Of a stretch of 64,000 nt of DNA, positions 54,637-64,000 are shown piece by piece (the stretch's first letter is position 1; the number at the start of each line of letters is the position of its first letter). Origin of the DNA: Rhodotorula mucilaginosa (taxonomy: Eukaryota > Basidiomycota > Microbotryomycetes > Sporidiobolales > Sporidiobolaceae); NCBI GenBank assembly GCA_034406715.1, contig CP137864.1, positions 1,674,001-1,738,000 on the forward strand, written 5' to 3'. Below the pieces are notes generated by a model, which ran no database searches, was not told the DNA's origin, and saw nothing but the letters and a program-made list of their open reading frames with translations. The translations under genes and the position numbers were made by a program.

Positions 54637-55988
54637 TCAGACAATTTCTAGCCTGGTCGGTCGTTCGGGGTCGTCCCGGTCGACAAGGCGATACTCGACT
54701 CCTACAGCAGTAGCTGTCATTGATGCAGAGTGTCGTGCAGATAGTCGACAGGAGAGGAGGAATCGAGGGTCCGGGGTCGTTTCGGTTCCTCCTGGATACT
54801 GGTCGACTGTGCAAACTCGCGCGCGATCAGTCTGGTCGGTCCGCACACTTCCTCAGCTCTGGGGAAGAAAGCATGAGGACATACCTCGTTCTACCTGGCC
54901 GGTCCACGCGCAGAAATGCTCCAGGACCGAGAGCGCCGGGTATCGATCTCTGTCTTCAAGACTCGCCTGCCCTGAAGGATCCCGCCGCCGAGCTTGGAGG
55001 TGACGCGGCAGCAGAGGCATTCTGATCTCGGACGCATGATCGTCAAAGACGGCCAGTATTGGAGGGCTGTTACTGCCACAACACTCGTCAGCGAAGCTTT
55101 CCTAGCGAGACGACCTTTCCCATGCAATCTTACCATTGTGACCCTTTTGCAAACGTCGTGAAAAAGTGCGCTAATAGGGACGCGAGCGCTGCGACTCCCG
55201 CCCTGTCATCGGGAGAGGTTTCAGTCAGCGGTGGAGGACTTCAAGCTGGAGGGACCAAAACAACGAACTCGGCAAAGGCAGGTTCTCGCAGATAGGTCGA
55301 CGGCGCGTTCAGGATGACGAGGGAAGGTCGATAGCGCAGCAGGCTTGGATCTTGGGCACGTGCTTCGCCTGTCGCAGAGTATGCGTCGCCGGCAGCAAAG
55401 TCGTCGGCTTCATATGCGGTCGAGAGGAAGTAGGTGAGGTGCGACGAGGTCGGAAGGTAGCTGCGTATTCGCAACCGAGCCTCGTCAGCCTCTTCGACTC
55501 AAGCTAGACGACAGTGGCACGGCGTGCGCTCACCGAATGTCGATACGATCGAGCAGCGCTTGTTCTGATCCGTCCAGCCTGTCTCCCACCAGGGACCCGT
55601 CGCATTGCTCGACCAGTAGCTCCCGCAGCGCGTCGCGGTCCGGCGTCAAGATGAGAACGCGTCTCTGCGCCGTCATTGTAGACTGTCTTGCCCGCGACTG
55701 CGCGTCGTCCCCAGGTGAATGGACCTCCTCGTCGCCCTGGAAGACGTCTGCCTCCGCGCGCTGTTTGCCTCTAGCCCGCTCGCTCAGCCCGCCCTCCAAG
55801 CGCTCGTCTTCGAGTTCGTCTTCCCCCTCGCGGCGTAGGTGGTTCAGAGCGAGGTGGAGCGGCATAGCAGCCGGGAGCTGACCAACGAACGCGACGGAGG
55901 GAGCATCGACAAGCACCGGCGCGCTGGTCGAGGTCGAGGCGGCTGGAAACAGGTCGAGTAGGTCTAGCTGCTGCTTTGTTCGGTGCAT
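54637..55988 (-). CDS. Possible RecA-fold recombination cofactor (SWSAP1/Shu-like)
   Basis: Five exons: start MHRTKQQLDLLDLF at 55988, exon 1 ends LLDRIDI; exon 2 RYLPTSSHLTYFLSTAYEAD to REPAFA; exon 3 (69 nt) AGVAALASLLAHFFTTFAKG; exon 4 NSPPILAVFDDHASEIRMPL to GQVER; exon 5 VDQYPGGTETTPDPRFL to the stop at 54637. Phases agree at every junction. The pattern VAFVGQLPAAMPLHLALNHL sits where a Walker A would be but lacks GKT/S; RVLILTPDRDALRELLVEQC is the next strand-helix; RYRPSLVILNAPSTYL resembles a Walker B strand; and a 60-residue helical middle and LAVFDDHASE follow. This is the layout of small degenerate RecA/Rad51 paralog-like proteins such as SWSAP1, Psy3 or Csm2. Sequence identity is too low to be sure, and an unrelated alpha/beta protein is possible. 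Confidence 0.5.
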
Positions 55989-56138
55989 CCAGGCTATACG
56001 TTTGGGCGAGAAGCGTGAGCTCGAGTCGTGGGATGACGCGCTCCTGATGCGGCGCCCCACTTTCGGCTTGAATCGGACTCGCAGAGCTGGCGACCGCTTT
56101 CCTCCCCTGCTCGCTATCCACGCGCAAGGAGCAGCAGC

Positions 56139-57276
56139 ATGCCGGATCATATCGACCCACCGCACGCAACGGGTCGCGCCGCCGATACCGTCAAGGCCCA
56201 CTTGGCAGAGCACTCGCTGGTCTTTCACGCAGTCAGTGTCATCTCACTCGTCGGACGAGCCTAACGCGCGTGCAGCCCGCGTGACTGACACGCTTGAGCT
56301 CCTGTGGACAGGGATGGTTCTGTGTAGGTCGACTCAGAAGGCATTGCTCCCAGCGTGTACGCGCGGCTGACCCCTCATGATCTTGCGGAACAGCCGTTCG
56401 TGCAGCGAGTCTGGCTCGCGCTCGAAGAGAAAGGCATCGACTACCATTACAAGGAAGTCAACCCGTACAAGAAGGTACGACGCTCAACACGCGCGAAACA
56501 TGAAGACGTCGCTGACATCATCCCGATGCGGAGAGTGCCGCAGGAACCTCACTTCCTCAAGATCAACCCGAAAGGCCTCGTACCCGCGCTCGAGCATGAT
56601 AACAAGGTCAACAGCGATGTCCGTCTTCAGTGCCCAGAGCGAGAAGCTAAGGTCGTTGTACACGCAGGCCCTCTACGAATCGCTAGTCTTGCTCGAATAC
56701 CTCGACGACGCCTTCCCGGAGAACTCGCTGCGTCCGGCCGACCCGCACGAAGCAGGACTGGTCCGACTCGCCCTCCAACAAATCAGTAACGTCGTCGTCC
56801 CCGCGTTCTACAAATATGTCCAGGCGCAGGAGCCCGAGGCGCAGGAAGAGGGCGGCAAGGCCTTTGTGAAAGCACTGCGCGACCTTCACGCGCAGTGGTT
56901 CCTTCCCGACTCGGACTGGGCGCGTGGTCAGGACTTTGGCTTGGTCGATATTGCCCTCGCGCCCTGGGTCGTTCGCTTCGACTTGCTCGAAAAGCATCGC
57001 GGCTTTTCCGCCGACGCGGTCAACGCGCAGTTTGCGGCGTGGACTCGACGGATCTTGGACCGACCTTCCGTCCGAGCGACGACAAGCTTGCCGGAAGACT
57101 ACGAAAAAGTCTACCGTGCGGCCCCATTCCATTCCGTGTCTCTGCCGTCCTTCAGGTTTACCTGAGCGCGTGAAGCTGACCTACGTCTCCCCCCTCCGCA
57201 CGCAGGCCGTTACTTTGAAGATACCGCCGAATCGGAAGTAGCCAAGGCGACGCGGAAAGGTGAATGGCTCAAGTAA
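56139..57276 (+). CDS. Glutathione S-transferase (omega-like) lacking the active-site cysteine
   Basis: Five exons (56139-56231, 56328-56474, 56544-56606, 56668-57115, 57206-57276) give 273 residues with exact phase agreement. The thioredoxin-like domain shows AEQPFVQRVWLALEEKGIDY, PHFLKINPKGLVPALEHDNK and ALYESLVLLEYLDDAFP. The helical domain contains ISNVVVPAFYKYVQAQEPEA, LVDIALAPWVVRFDLLEKHR and FAAWTRRILDRPSVRAT. Omega-type relatives have CPF or CPY before the VQRVW helix; here the residue is Gln (QPFVQRV), so the usual catalytic Cys is missing and no nearby Ser clearly replaces it. An N-terminal 30-residue extension (MPDHIDPPHATGRAADTVKA) may be disordered. The function could be glutathione binding or a modified activity; both are inference. 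Confidence 0.86.
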
Positions 57277-57468
57277 TGTCGAACTGGCGCACTTTCCGTG
57301 GCGACAAAGAACCCCGCCTGCGAGCTAGATCCGCCTTCAACCGCATCAAACGGGCGGTCGAGGTCTCTTTTAAGTCAGAATACAATGCGATGCAGATAAA
57401 ACATGATAGTCTAGGGTATAGGCCACGAGCTTGCTACAATCAGATGCCGCTGCGATAGAGAGAAAAGT

Positions 57469-60375
57469 CTAGCTTGCTTCCCACGGGCTCGGTACCGGCC
57501 AGGTCTCCTGAAACCAGCGTTCGAGGCGAGAATTGACATCCGTCAGGATGGCGGGTCTGGCCGAGTTGACATCGTCGTTGAGCGCAATGAGCGCAGGTCG
57601 GCCCTCATCATCCAGGTTGGTGATCTCTTCGAGCCGGTGCGTGAGGCTTTCGCCGCCGCCTCGGATCGGGTAAAAGAAAGAAGGGGTATCGCCCAGAGTA
57701 TACGCGTAGCGCTGAATAAGTGCGGCAGCCTGTTCTCAATCCAGTGTCAGCCTAGCTCGGACCTGCCCCTAGCGAAGAAAAAGAATATCGACTCGCCTGC
57801 TGCCGACGCGCGCGGACATCCGCGACGGGGGGCTCATAGATGAGCTCTCGCCATGTTGTCGAGCCCAAACCGATCGCCGTGGGTGGTATTGCCTGAGCGT
57901 TGTCGGGCCCTGGCGACTCGGGCGAGGACGGAAGAAAAGCTTCGAAGCCTCGCGGACCGCTCTTGCCAACAAGCAAGGCAATGATGCAGTCACCGCACTC
58001 CGGCTTGGCGAAAGCGATCCGCCGAAAAGTTTCGAGAACTGACATGTCGGTTTCGTTCGCCGCGGAGAGGAACTCCGGTTCGAAACACTGATCAAAGTGC
58101 AGGGTACAGATCGGTTCATTTCGTCCTGCTTCGTTCGCGAGCATTGGCCAGATCGGCCCGGAACTGCGTGATCGATCAGGCGGTGAGTGGATGTTGGTGT
58201 AGGCGAAACCGTCTGCCGAGCTGAACTGATAAAAGGTGTGCGACGGAGCGGGAAGACCAGCTTCCGCGCTGCGCGAACCCATATCGACATGAGTCGTGCG
58301 CTTGTGCGGCGCAACGTCGAGACTCGACTGATCCGGCGTGTAGTCGAGCGCCGCGAGTAGATCACGTCGTTCGGAGGCCGAATAGACACCGGATCCATCT
58401 ATGTCGGCACGCGCGAAGAAGAACGACCAGAGCTGCGTGCATACGAGTAGAAACTTGGTCAGTCGAGCGAGACAAACCTACTCTTTTGCGAGAGACTTAC
58501 GAGCGCTTCTCTATGTTTCTCGACGACGTAGTGCGTTGCCAAGAAGAGCGTCTGCACTTCCGTGAGCTGATCTCCGCGAAAACGGGACGAGGCAGTCTAT
58601 TCCACGCAGACGTGTCAGCGACCACGCCCTGCTAGGAGAAGAGCACAAGCCACATGCACGCACTGTCGTGAGTTCCGAAATGAACACCTGTTGCATCTCC
58701 TTGAGGAGCGGCACCGAGATGACTTTGGCGATGTGCAGCAAGTATGGTCGAGCGCGAGCACCGAAGCGTTCGTCTGCACGAAAGGTATGTAAGCCTCCAC
58801 TATCATTCACCTGCGCAAGGAAGGATGCGAGATGCACCAAGTAACCATGCGCTATACCCGAGCCCCTTCCACTCGCCATCGGCAGAGTCGTGGGTGTTTT
58901 CCGGAGAGACGCCGGTGACGAGAAGGTCTCGCTGGAGTCGAAAGACTGGACCGTAGAGAGGCGACGCAAAGTCCGTGATAGCGAGTTCCTAGCAGAACCT
59001 ATGTCAACCTCGGCGCAGACGTGCTCATCATGCGAGTTGGGGCATACCCGGGTCAGGAAAAAGTCGTCGTTCAAGTACAGGGCCGTCTTGGCGGTAAAGT
59101 CGAGATTGGCGAGCTGAGACTCGATAGCAAGACTGTCCACCGAGCGGGTCAGCGGGCAAACCTCGGACCGAAGCACCAAAAGGAGACGCACCTGTTGAAG
59201 GAAGGTACCACGCTGCTGCGCCACTCGGCAGCGTCGATCTCGGGAGCTTCGGACTCGGGACTCGTCGGCGGCGCTCGAAAGAGAGTGGAATGCGGGTGGA
59301 TGCGAAAGAAGGGGGCGGCTCCTCGTTCCGCTGCCGAAGTGGTGTTCGGAGGCGCGAGCTGAAGGGAAGCCAGTTCGGTCCAATGCGGGACTTGAGCGTA
59401 GTGCAGGCTGGCAGCGTAGTCGGAAGAGTCGTTGCCTAGCGGACGACTCTCGTTCTGCGCGAGGGTATCCTCCCCCAAGCTTGCCGGAGTATCGCCGACG
59501 ACGAGATGCAAGGTCGACAAGTTCTCGTCCGATACGGAAGCGAGCACGCTCCTGATCGAGAATCGCAGCTCGTCATGGTCTCTGCAAGCGTTGTTTGCTT
59601 TATCAGGACCAGCGCTCTGGTCTGCTGTAGTCCAAGGGCCGGAAATCACGCACCGGAAATGACGATGAACAGAAGCACCGGCCCGCCGGTGGCGCACTGA
59701 CGGCGACAGAGATCGCTTCCGACGACCTTGAGACGCTCGCGCCATCCAGTCGCTCAAGATCTCGCTCGAGCTACCGTTCACCCACGTCCAAACGACGTCC
59801 ATCTTGACCTGCGGATCCTGATGCTTGCCGTGCAGTTCGGCGCAAAGGTCGCCGGTGGCGACGAAAGTCTCCAGGCACGAGGCGGACCAGCCTTCCGTTG
59901 TGAGAGCGTGCTCCAGCGGCGCGGGCGTGTAGACAGGCGAGAAGGCGCGGTCGGAGAACGGCACGACACCGAAGTTGACCGAGTCCGAGTGCTGCAAGAA
60001 GTCGTTCGCCAGCGTCGCCGGAGTGGTCGTGTGCAGGAGCATACCGAGCAAGTGATCCAACGCCGGCACCGACGTCTTGGCGCTCGCGTAGCTTGGTCGC
60101 GCAGGCGAGACGGACCGAACGATCGCATAGGCCATGAACACCATGAGCGTCAATCCGGCGACCGCGTACAGTCGGACTTGGCGGTTTGGTCGCCCTTTCT
60201 GCTGCTGGTATGACGCTGCCTCGTTGTTGTTGTCGTCGTCGTCGTCATCGTTGGCCGGGTCCGCACCGTTCGTCCGTGCGAGGAGCGGGATCAACGCTTC
60301 TTGACCGCCATCGAGTTCGCCATCGTTTGCTCGGATTTCGAGCGACTCTTTCGGAGAGTGGCTGTTCGAGGGCAT
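57469..60375 (-). CDS. Stealth-family glycan phosphotransferase (Xpt1/GNPTAB-like) with EF-hand
   Basis: A type II membrane protein: basic/acidic N-terminus with Asp run (NDDDDDDNNNE), then membrane helix LYAVAGLTLMVFMAYAIV. Stealth conserved regions are in order: CR1 MDVVWTWVNGS, CR2 RDHDELRFSIRSVLASV, CR3 LDFTAKTALYLNDDFFLTR, CR4 RARPYLLHIAKVISVPLL. A further segment SFFFARADIDGSGVYSASER shows an EF-hand-like Ca site, as in the mammalian GlcNAc-1-phosphotransferase. The C-terminus has FFYPIRGGGESLTHRLEEIT and ALIALNDDV. Fungal members transfer sugar-phosphate to Golgi or surface glycans (Cryptococcus Xpt1 adds xylose-phosphate). About seven exons; junctions HRHF/RDHDELRF and FN/SLAIES restore conserved regions. 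The specific sugar donor here is unknown. Confidence 0.87.
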
Positions 60376-61106
60376 CCCGGCTGTCGCTGCATGTACGCAG
60401 GTCGATCTGGCGCGATGCGGTCAACGGCGCGGCCGTTATCTTCGTCGCTTTTGGTGGAACGGTTGCGAGAGGCGGTTCTGCTGCTGGATCAAGCTTGCGG
60501 CCTCGAGCCGAGCGGCGATGTGGGTCCAAGCAGGTCCTGGACGGTGTAGAACCTCTTCAGATGCTGCTTCCGACCGTTGTAGCTGCGGTTGCCCTGGATT
60601 TGATGCGGCACACGACTGGCCGACTTGGCGCCAGATTTGGGTTCGTTCGCAAAAAGACGGGCGCAAAAATTAGCTCTCTGATCGACCGGTGAGGACAGCG
60701 GCGGGCCGCGAGAGTCGACCTTGCTGCAGGCTGCAGGCGGAGCGAGCGTCCAGCAGAGCAGCGAGTCGTGAGCGCGGACGCAGAAGGTCCTCTCGAGGTC
60801 CGTCTCGACTTTGCACTCGCTGACGCTGTGCCCCGGATCGGGTTCCGGGGACGGCAAACGCTTGGCGTCCGCCGCCAAGCTGGTCCAGAACGAAATTGCC
60901 GCTCCATCTAATCGCGGCGCAATTCTTGATTACAAAGCTTTTTGTAATCCCAATAGGACGCGTCTCCGAGACGGCACCCCACACGTACAGGCATCTGGTC
61001 TCCAAAGCGAACCGTCTAGTCAAGCAAGGCGAACAGAAGCATCGCAGAAACCCGCTATACTGCGCGCAAAAGAGGACAAGCAACGCAGCTGAACGACGCG
61101 ACCAAC
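60376..61106. promoter_or_regulatory. Divergent promoter region, Stealth gene (-) / LSM12 (+)
   Basis: 731 bases between starts. Short ORFs on both strands look random. No clear repeat or RNA gene. Confidence 0.4.
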
Positions 61107-62057
61107 ATGACGAGTCGGACAGCATCGCCTGCGCTCTCGACGACGACCGGCGGCGGAGGAGCAGGTGCTGGTACGCCAGCTACGCGGAAAGGTACTGGAG
61201 GAGGACCGGCGAACGCGGCTCCGGCGCGAACGTCGACGCCCGCCGCCAAGACGTCTGCCGCCTCCACCGCCTCGTCGTCCTCGCCCGTCACGACGAACCC
61301 GTCCTCGCCCGCGCTCGGCCCCGTCCGGGACCTCTCGAAATTCCTCAACCTCCCTCTCCGGATCGGACTCGTCGGCGGCGGCGATGCGGGATCGAAAACC
61401 GTCGAAGGATCTCTCTTCACGTACGATTCGTCGTTTGTCGTGCTCGCTCTCGCGTCGTCAAGAAGCCCTGCCTCGGCGGCGGCGTCATCATCAACACCAC
61501 CACCAGCAGCGGTGGCATCACAGCCGACAAGAGGCGAAGAGGGCGTTGCGCCGAAACGAACCTTCACCTTCCTGCGCACTTCTCAAATCACTTCCGTCAC
61601 TGTCCTCTCCACTACCCCAACGGACCTCTCCCTCCCCTCCAGCACCAGCTCTCTCCCCCCACTCCCCTCCACCGCCGCCGACCTCTCCGCCCGCGTCGAC
61701 CGCGCCGTCGCCGAAGACCGCCGCGCCCGCGCCCGATTAGCCCCCGCCGGCGCCGCTCCCGCCGCGCAAGGGTTGTACGACGCCCTCGCCAAGACGTTGC
61801 CGGTTCGGTGGGCGGGAGAGTCGATCGTCGTACTCGACGAGGTGGTGATCGAGAGTCCGTACGAACCGCAGAATGTCAAAGGTGGCAAGGGTAGCGCGGA
61901 GCGGGTCGAAAGGGTCAAGAAGATGGCGAGTCCTTTCTTTCTCTCTGCTCTTGTCCCATCAGGATCCCGGTGAGGAGCAGACGATTAACCGACGCGCCCT
62001 ACACAGGTCGAGGGATTGCGCACGCGGTTGGGGATGACCACGCCGGCTGCGGCCTGA
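61107..62057 (+). CDS. LSM12: LSM12 homolog (Lsm plus anticodon-binding-like domain)
   Basis: A long Ala/Thr/Pro-rich N-terminus (about 75 residues) precedes the Lsm-like domain (LNLPLRIGLVGGGDAGSKTV, EGSLFTYDSSFVVLALAS, FTFLRTSQITSVTVLS) and the C-terminal domain (VDRAVAEDRRARARLAPAGA, WAGESIVVLDEVVIESPYEP). This order is the signature of LSM12, an RNA/ataxin-2-associated protein. A disordered loop (about residues 115-150) interrupts the Lsm domain. Exon 1 ends at 61925 (RVERVKKM) and exon 2 is 62007-62057 (VEGLRTRLGMTTPAAA). The only frame-keeping splice uses a GC donor (GCGAGT) with a normal CAG acceptor. If the normal GT just after is used instead, the last 16 residues change. Total 289 residues. 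Confidence 0.86.
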
Positions 62058-62664
62058 TTCCGTGCAATATCAATCGACACTCTCCTGCTGGTTCTTGAAC
62101 TGCGAGAAGCTAGAGAGAGAGCATGGCTTGGACTGGTGGGAGCAAGAAATGCGCCGCTCGCGCACCTGTCGTGCGAAGCGCGCTCTTTTCGGGTGCTCTA
62201 TCCTTTGCTCTTTTCGAGATCTTGCAGTCGACGAAAATCTGTCTTTTCCTTCCTGCGCATCGCTGCGAATCCTTCTTTTCAGTGTGTCTGCAGGACCCGA
62301 GTGCGCGCGCCCCAAACGAAAACCGTTTCTATAGCTTCTGCCGCATGTCCCGCCGGTCCTCTCGAATCAAGCCCACTTCTTCTCTCGAGAGCTGCTTGCT
62401 CACTCCTCCGTGGGCCTGTTTCCCGAGGGGGCTCGGGCGCGTTCGTCTATCGATCGACGACTTGCTCCTCCGGGCGTTGGCGTCGTGCGTACGATGCTGC
62501 GGGGGAGCGCGGGCTGGACCACGAGGTGTGCGAAGGCTGCTCCCGCGTTCCTTTCGCGCGGCTTCTGCGGTCCACCCCGTCCGGAAGGGCACGTCACCTG
62601 TTGGTACCGGACGAGCGCTGCCCCGTCCCGGCCCTCCGTACCAACAAGCGTCCGCCGAGCCGGC
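62058..62664. other. Convergent 3' flanks, LSM12 (+) / VPS25 (-)
   Basis: 607 bases between stops. A plus-strand frame of about 197 codons across 62123-62716 has no family features and overlaps the VPS25 end, so it is left out. No repeat or RNA gene seen. Confidence 0.4.
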
Positions 62665-63573
62665 TCAGACAAACTTGACGCCGTCGCCCTCTTCGCCGAC
62701 GCCCTTGAAGACTTGAGCCTTGCCCTGCTTGATCAAGATGTCGAGGGCCTTGCGCAAGAGCGGAGTTGGCATGCGGTAGAACTCTGAGCGAAAGAACATG
62801 GGGTTAAATCCATCAGGCTCCGGTGGCGGAAGAGAGAAAGGCGCGCTTGGAGGGACCGATTCGAGAGGCGCGTACCGGTGGTGTGAACGAGGTCGCCGCC
62901 TTCGGTCAACTCGTAAAAGGTCATGATACTGTTGGTCTGACCGGTCTCTTTGACCTAGATTCGTTTTCAGGGGTTCGTCAGCCTCTCCATGGAGGGACAG
63001 AATGGTGTTCCGATCCGAGGGGGCCAAGAAACGTACCCAGTCGTAGATGACCTGGGCCCACTCTTCGGGTCGTTTCCAGTAGATCCACGCCGAGGTGGCG
63101 GGTTTAGTCTTGGACGGTTTCGGGTCATATTCGGCGGAACCGGTCGAGACGAGGGCGTCGATGACGAGGCGGAGGGTCGCGAGGTCGAGTTGGCCTGTCT
63201 CCCGGGGCGGGTTAGCCAGATGCATAGTCCTCCGCTGAATGAAGCAAGGTCGGGTCTACACACGCTTTATGTGTGGATTGGCAAAGGGAGGAGCTGCTGC
63301 GGTGTGTTGCGAGAGGTCGACCTGCCAGAGTTTGTTGTACCTGGCGTAGGCGAGGACGAGCTGCTGCCACTGGGCGAGCTGGTGGTTCCACGTGGCAGGG
63401 TTGGGCTGGCGGGTAAAGAACGGCGGGAACGAGTACAGCGACGGGAACGTGAACCCGCTCGAGTCGACCGTCGGACGGAGCGTCAAAGCGGCGGCGGCGG
63501 TGGCGGTGGGGGCAGGGTTGCTGCTGCTCGGAGTGGCGGTCGCGGTTACGGCTGCCTGTTCTGTCGACTGCAT
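62665..63573 (-). CDS. VPS25: ESCRT-II subunit VPS25
   Basis: The two-winged-helix ESCRT-II subunit that bridges to ESCRT-III (Vps20) during multivesicular-body sorting. The diagnostic PPFF-type start is FTFPSLYSFPPFFTRQPNPA, then TWNHQLAQWQQLVLAYARYN and LWQVDLSQ. Exon 2 starts QLDLATLRLVIDALVSTGSA and has SAWIYWKRPEEWAQVIYDW. The third coding stretch gives VKETGQTNSIMTFYELTEGG, and the final exon EFYRMPTPLLRKALDILIKQ then GKAQVFKGVGEEGDGVKF. Four exons are needed; the donor after YDW (GTACGT) and after HTT (GTACGC) restore the frame. The N-terminal 30 residues (Thr/Ala/Ser-rich) extend beyond the family's usual start. Confidence 0.93.
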
Positions 63574-63801
63574 CTCTGCGGCTCTGCGAGTGTGCGAGAG
63601 GGCGACCTTGAAGTGGAGCCGCTTCGTTCGACTCGCTCGTCTCTCTCACCTCGCTCTCGCCAGCTTGAGAAGGGCAAGGCTTGCTAGACTCGAGGATTCA
63701 GAGCCACCGGGTCTACCCGCCCTTCTACCACCCCGCTCCCCGTCCCCGGTGCTTCTGCAGACCTCGTGACGACCGTGTTGAACGACACTTCGACCGACGC
63801 C

Positions 63802-64000
63802 ATGCCCGTCCTCGGAGCCTCGACGCGGCACTACAGAGCGTACGGCAAACGCACCACCAACGTCGTAAACAAGAGAGCCAGCCTCGGTGAACCAGCATGG
63901 GCCATCGAATCCGACTCAGACGACTCGGACTCTGACGACAGCCGCCCCGCGAGACCTGCTACTACACTCGCCAAGCAACGCCCAGAGAAGTCAGCTCCCG
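63802..64000 (+). CDS. 5' end of an unknown gene running off the window
   Basis: The frame is open from ATG 63802 to the window edge (66 codons): MPVLGASTRHYRAYGKRTTN, VVNKRASLGEPAWAI, then an acidic ESDSDDSDSDDS block and a basic stretch (LAKQRPEKSAP). It starts 229 bases from VPS25 in the opposite direction, a typical shared promoter here. The YGKR patch and acidic/basic N-terminus are seen in some nuclear proteins (WAPL-like or haspin-like), but the window ends before any diagnostic domain. No identity is claimed. Confidence 0.55.
   Translation, partial: MPVLGASTRHYRAYGKRTTNVVNKRASLGEPAWAIESDSDDSDSDDSRPARPATTLAKQRPEKSAP

Noticed and set aside
62123-62716. 197-codon plus-strand ORF between LSM12 and VPS25
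   Set aside because: No family features, overlaps the VPS25 last exon, lies in a convergent 3' region.

Overview
The window is nuclear DNA of a GC-rich, intron-dense fungus. Genes carry many short introns (about 45-100 nt) with GTGAGT/GTRNGY donors, CTGAC or CTAAC branch sites and CAG/TAG acceptors, and several contain microexons. The protein repertoire (FMP30-type NAPE-PLD, AAH1-type adenine deaminase, FLC/Pkd2-type TRP-like protein, Stealth/Xpt1-type phosphotransferase, fungal PGAP4-like transferase, RTC3-like SBDS protein) fits a basidiomycete. A Pucciniomycotina yeast is my inference; the class is not proven. I saw no transposon, viral relic, rRNA, tRNA or CRISPR array.

Layout. 1-965: 3' part of a FYVE-RING ubiquitin ligase (+). 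1060-4746: TRP-like membrane protein (-), divergent from homoserine dehydrogenase (+, 5121-6494). 6618-7931: MDR-family oxidoreductase (-), divergent from an NTF2-like protein (+, 8334-9747) and an unknown coiled/low-complexity protein (+, 9985-11429). 11705-13188: adenine deaminase (-), then a p24 cargo receptor (-, 13662-14591). 15190-24581: a complete 24-exon ATR/Rad3/Mec1 checkpoint kinase (+), closely followed by an HSV2/WIPI-type PROPPIN (+, 24697-26477). 26619-28512: NAPE-PLD (-); 28855-30659: BAR protein (-), divergent from proteasome beta2 (+, 31037-31939). 32054-33910: ORC2 (-); 34124-35642: L-type lectin (-); 35979-38255: GAF protein (-). A 1.2 kb gene-free gap precedes a GH3 beta-glucosidase (+, 39440-42601). 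43125-45988: PGAP4-like glycosyltransferase (-); 46739-47574: RTC3-like SBDS protein (+); 48220-50228: unknown protein (+); 50333-53871: large cysteine-rich unknown protein (-); 54637-55988: possible RecA-fold recombination cofactor (-); 56139-57276: GST (+); 57469-60375: Stealth-family phosphotransferase (-); 61107-62057: LSM12 (+); 62665-63573: VPS25 (-); 63802 to the right edge: 5' end of another gene (+).

Themes. Genome maintenance: ATR, ORC2, possible Shu/SWSAP1-like protein. Endomembrane traffic: PIB1-like ligase, p24 receptor, lectin, BAR protein, PROPPIN, VPS25. Surface glycans: Stealth phosphotransferase, PGAP4-like enzyme, GH3. This looks like ordinary gene mixing, not a cluster. 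The least explained items are the cysteine-rich protein at 50333-53871, the RecA-fold candidate at 54637-55988, and the microexon-rich gene structures, including a probable 4-nt exon in the RTC3-like gene.
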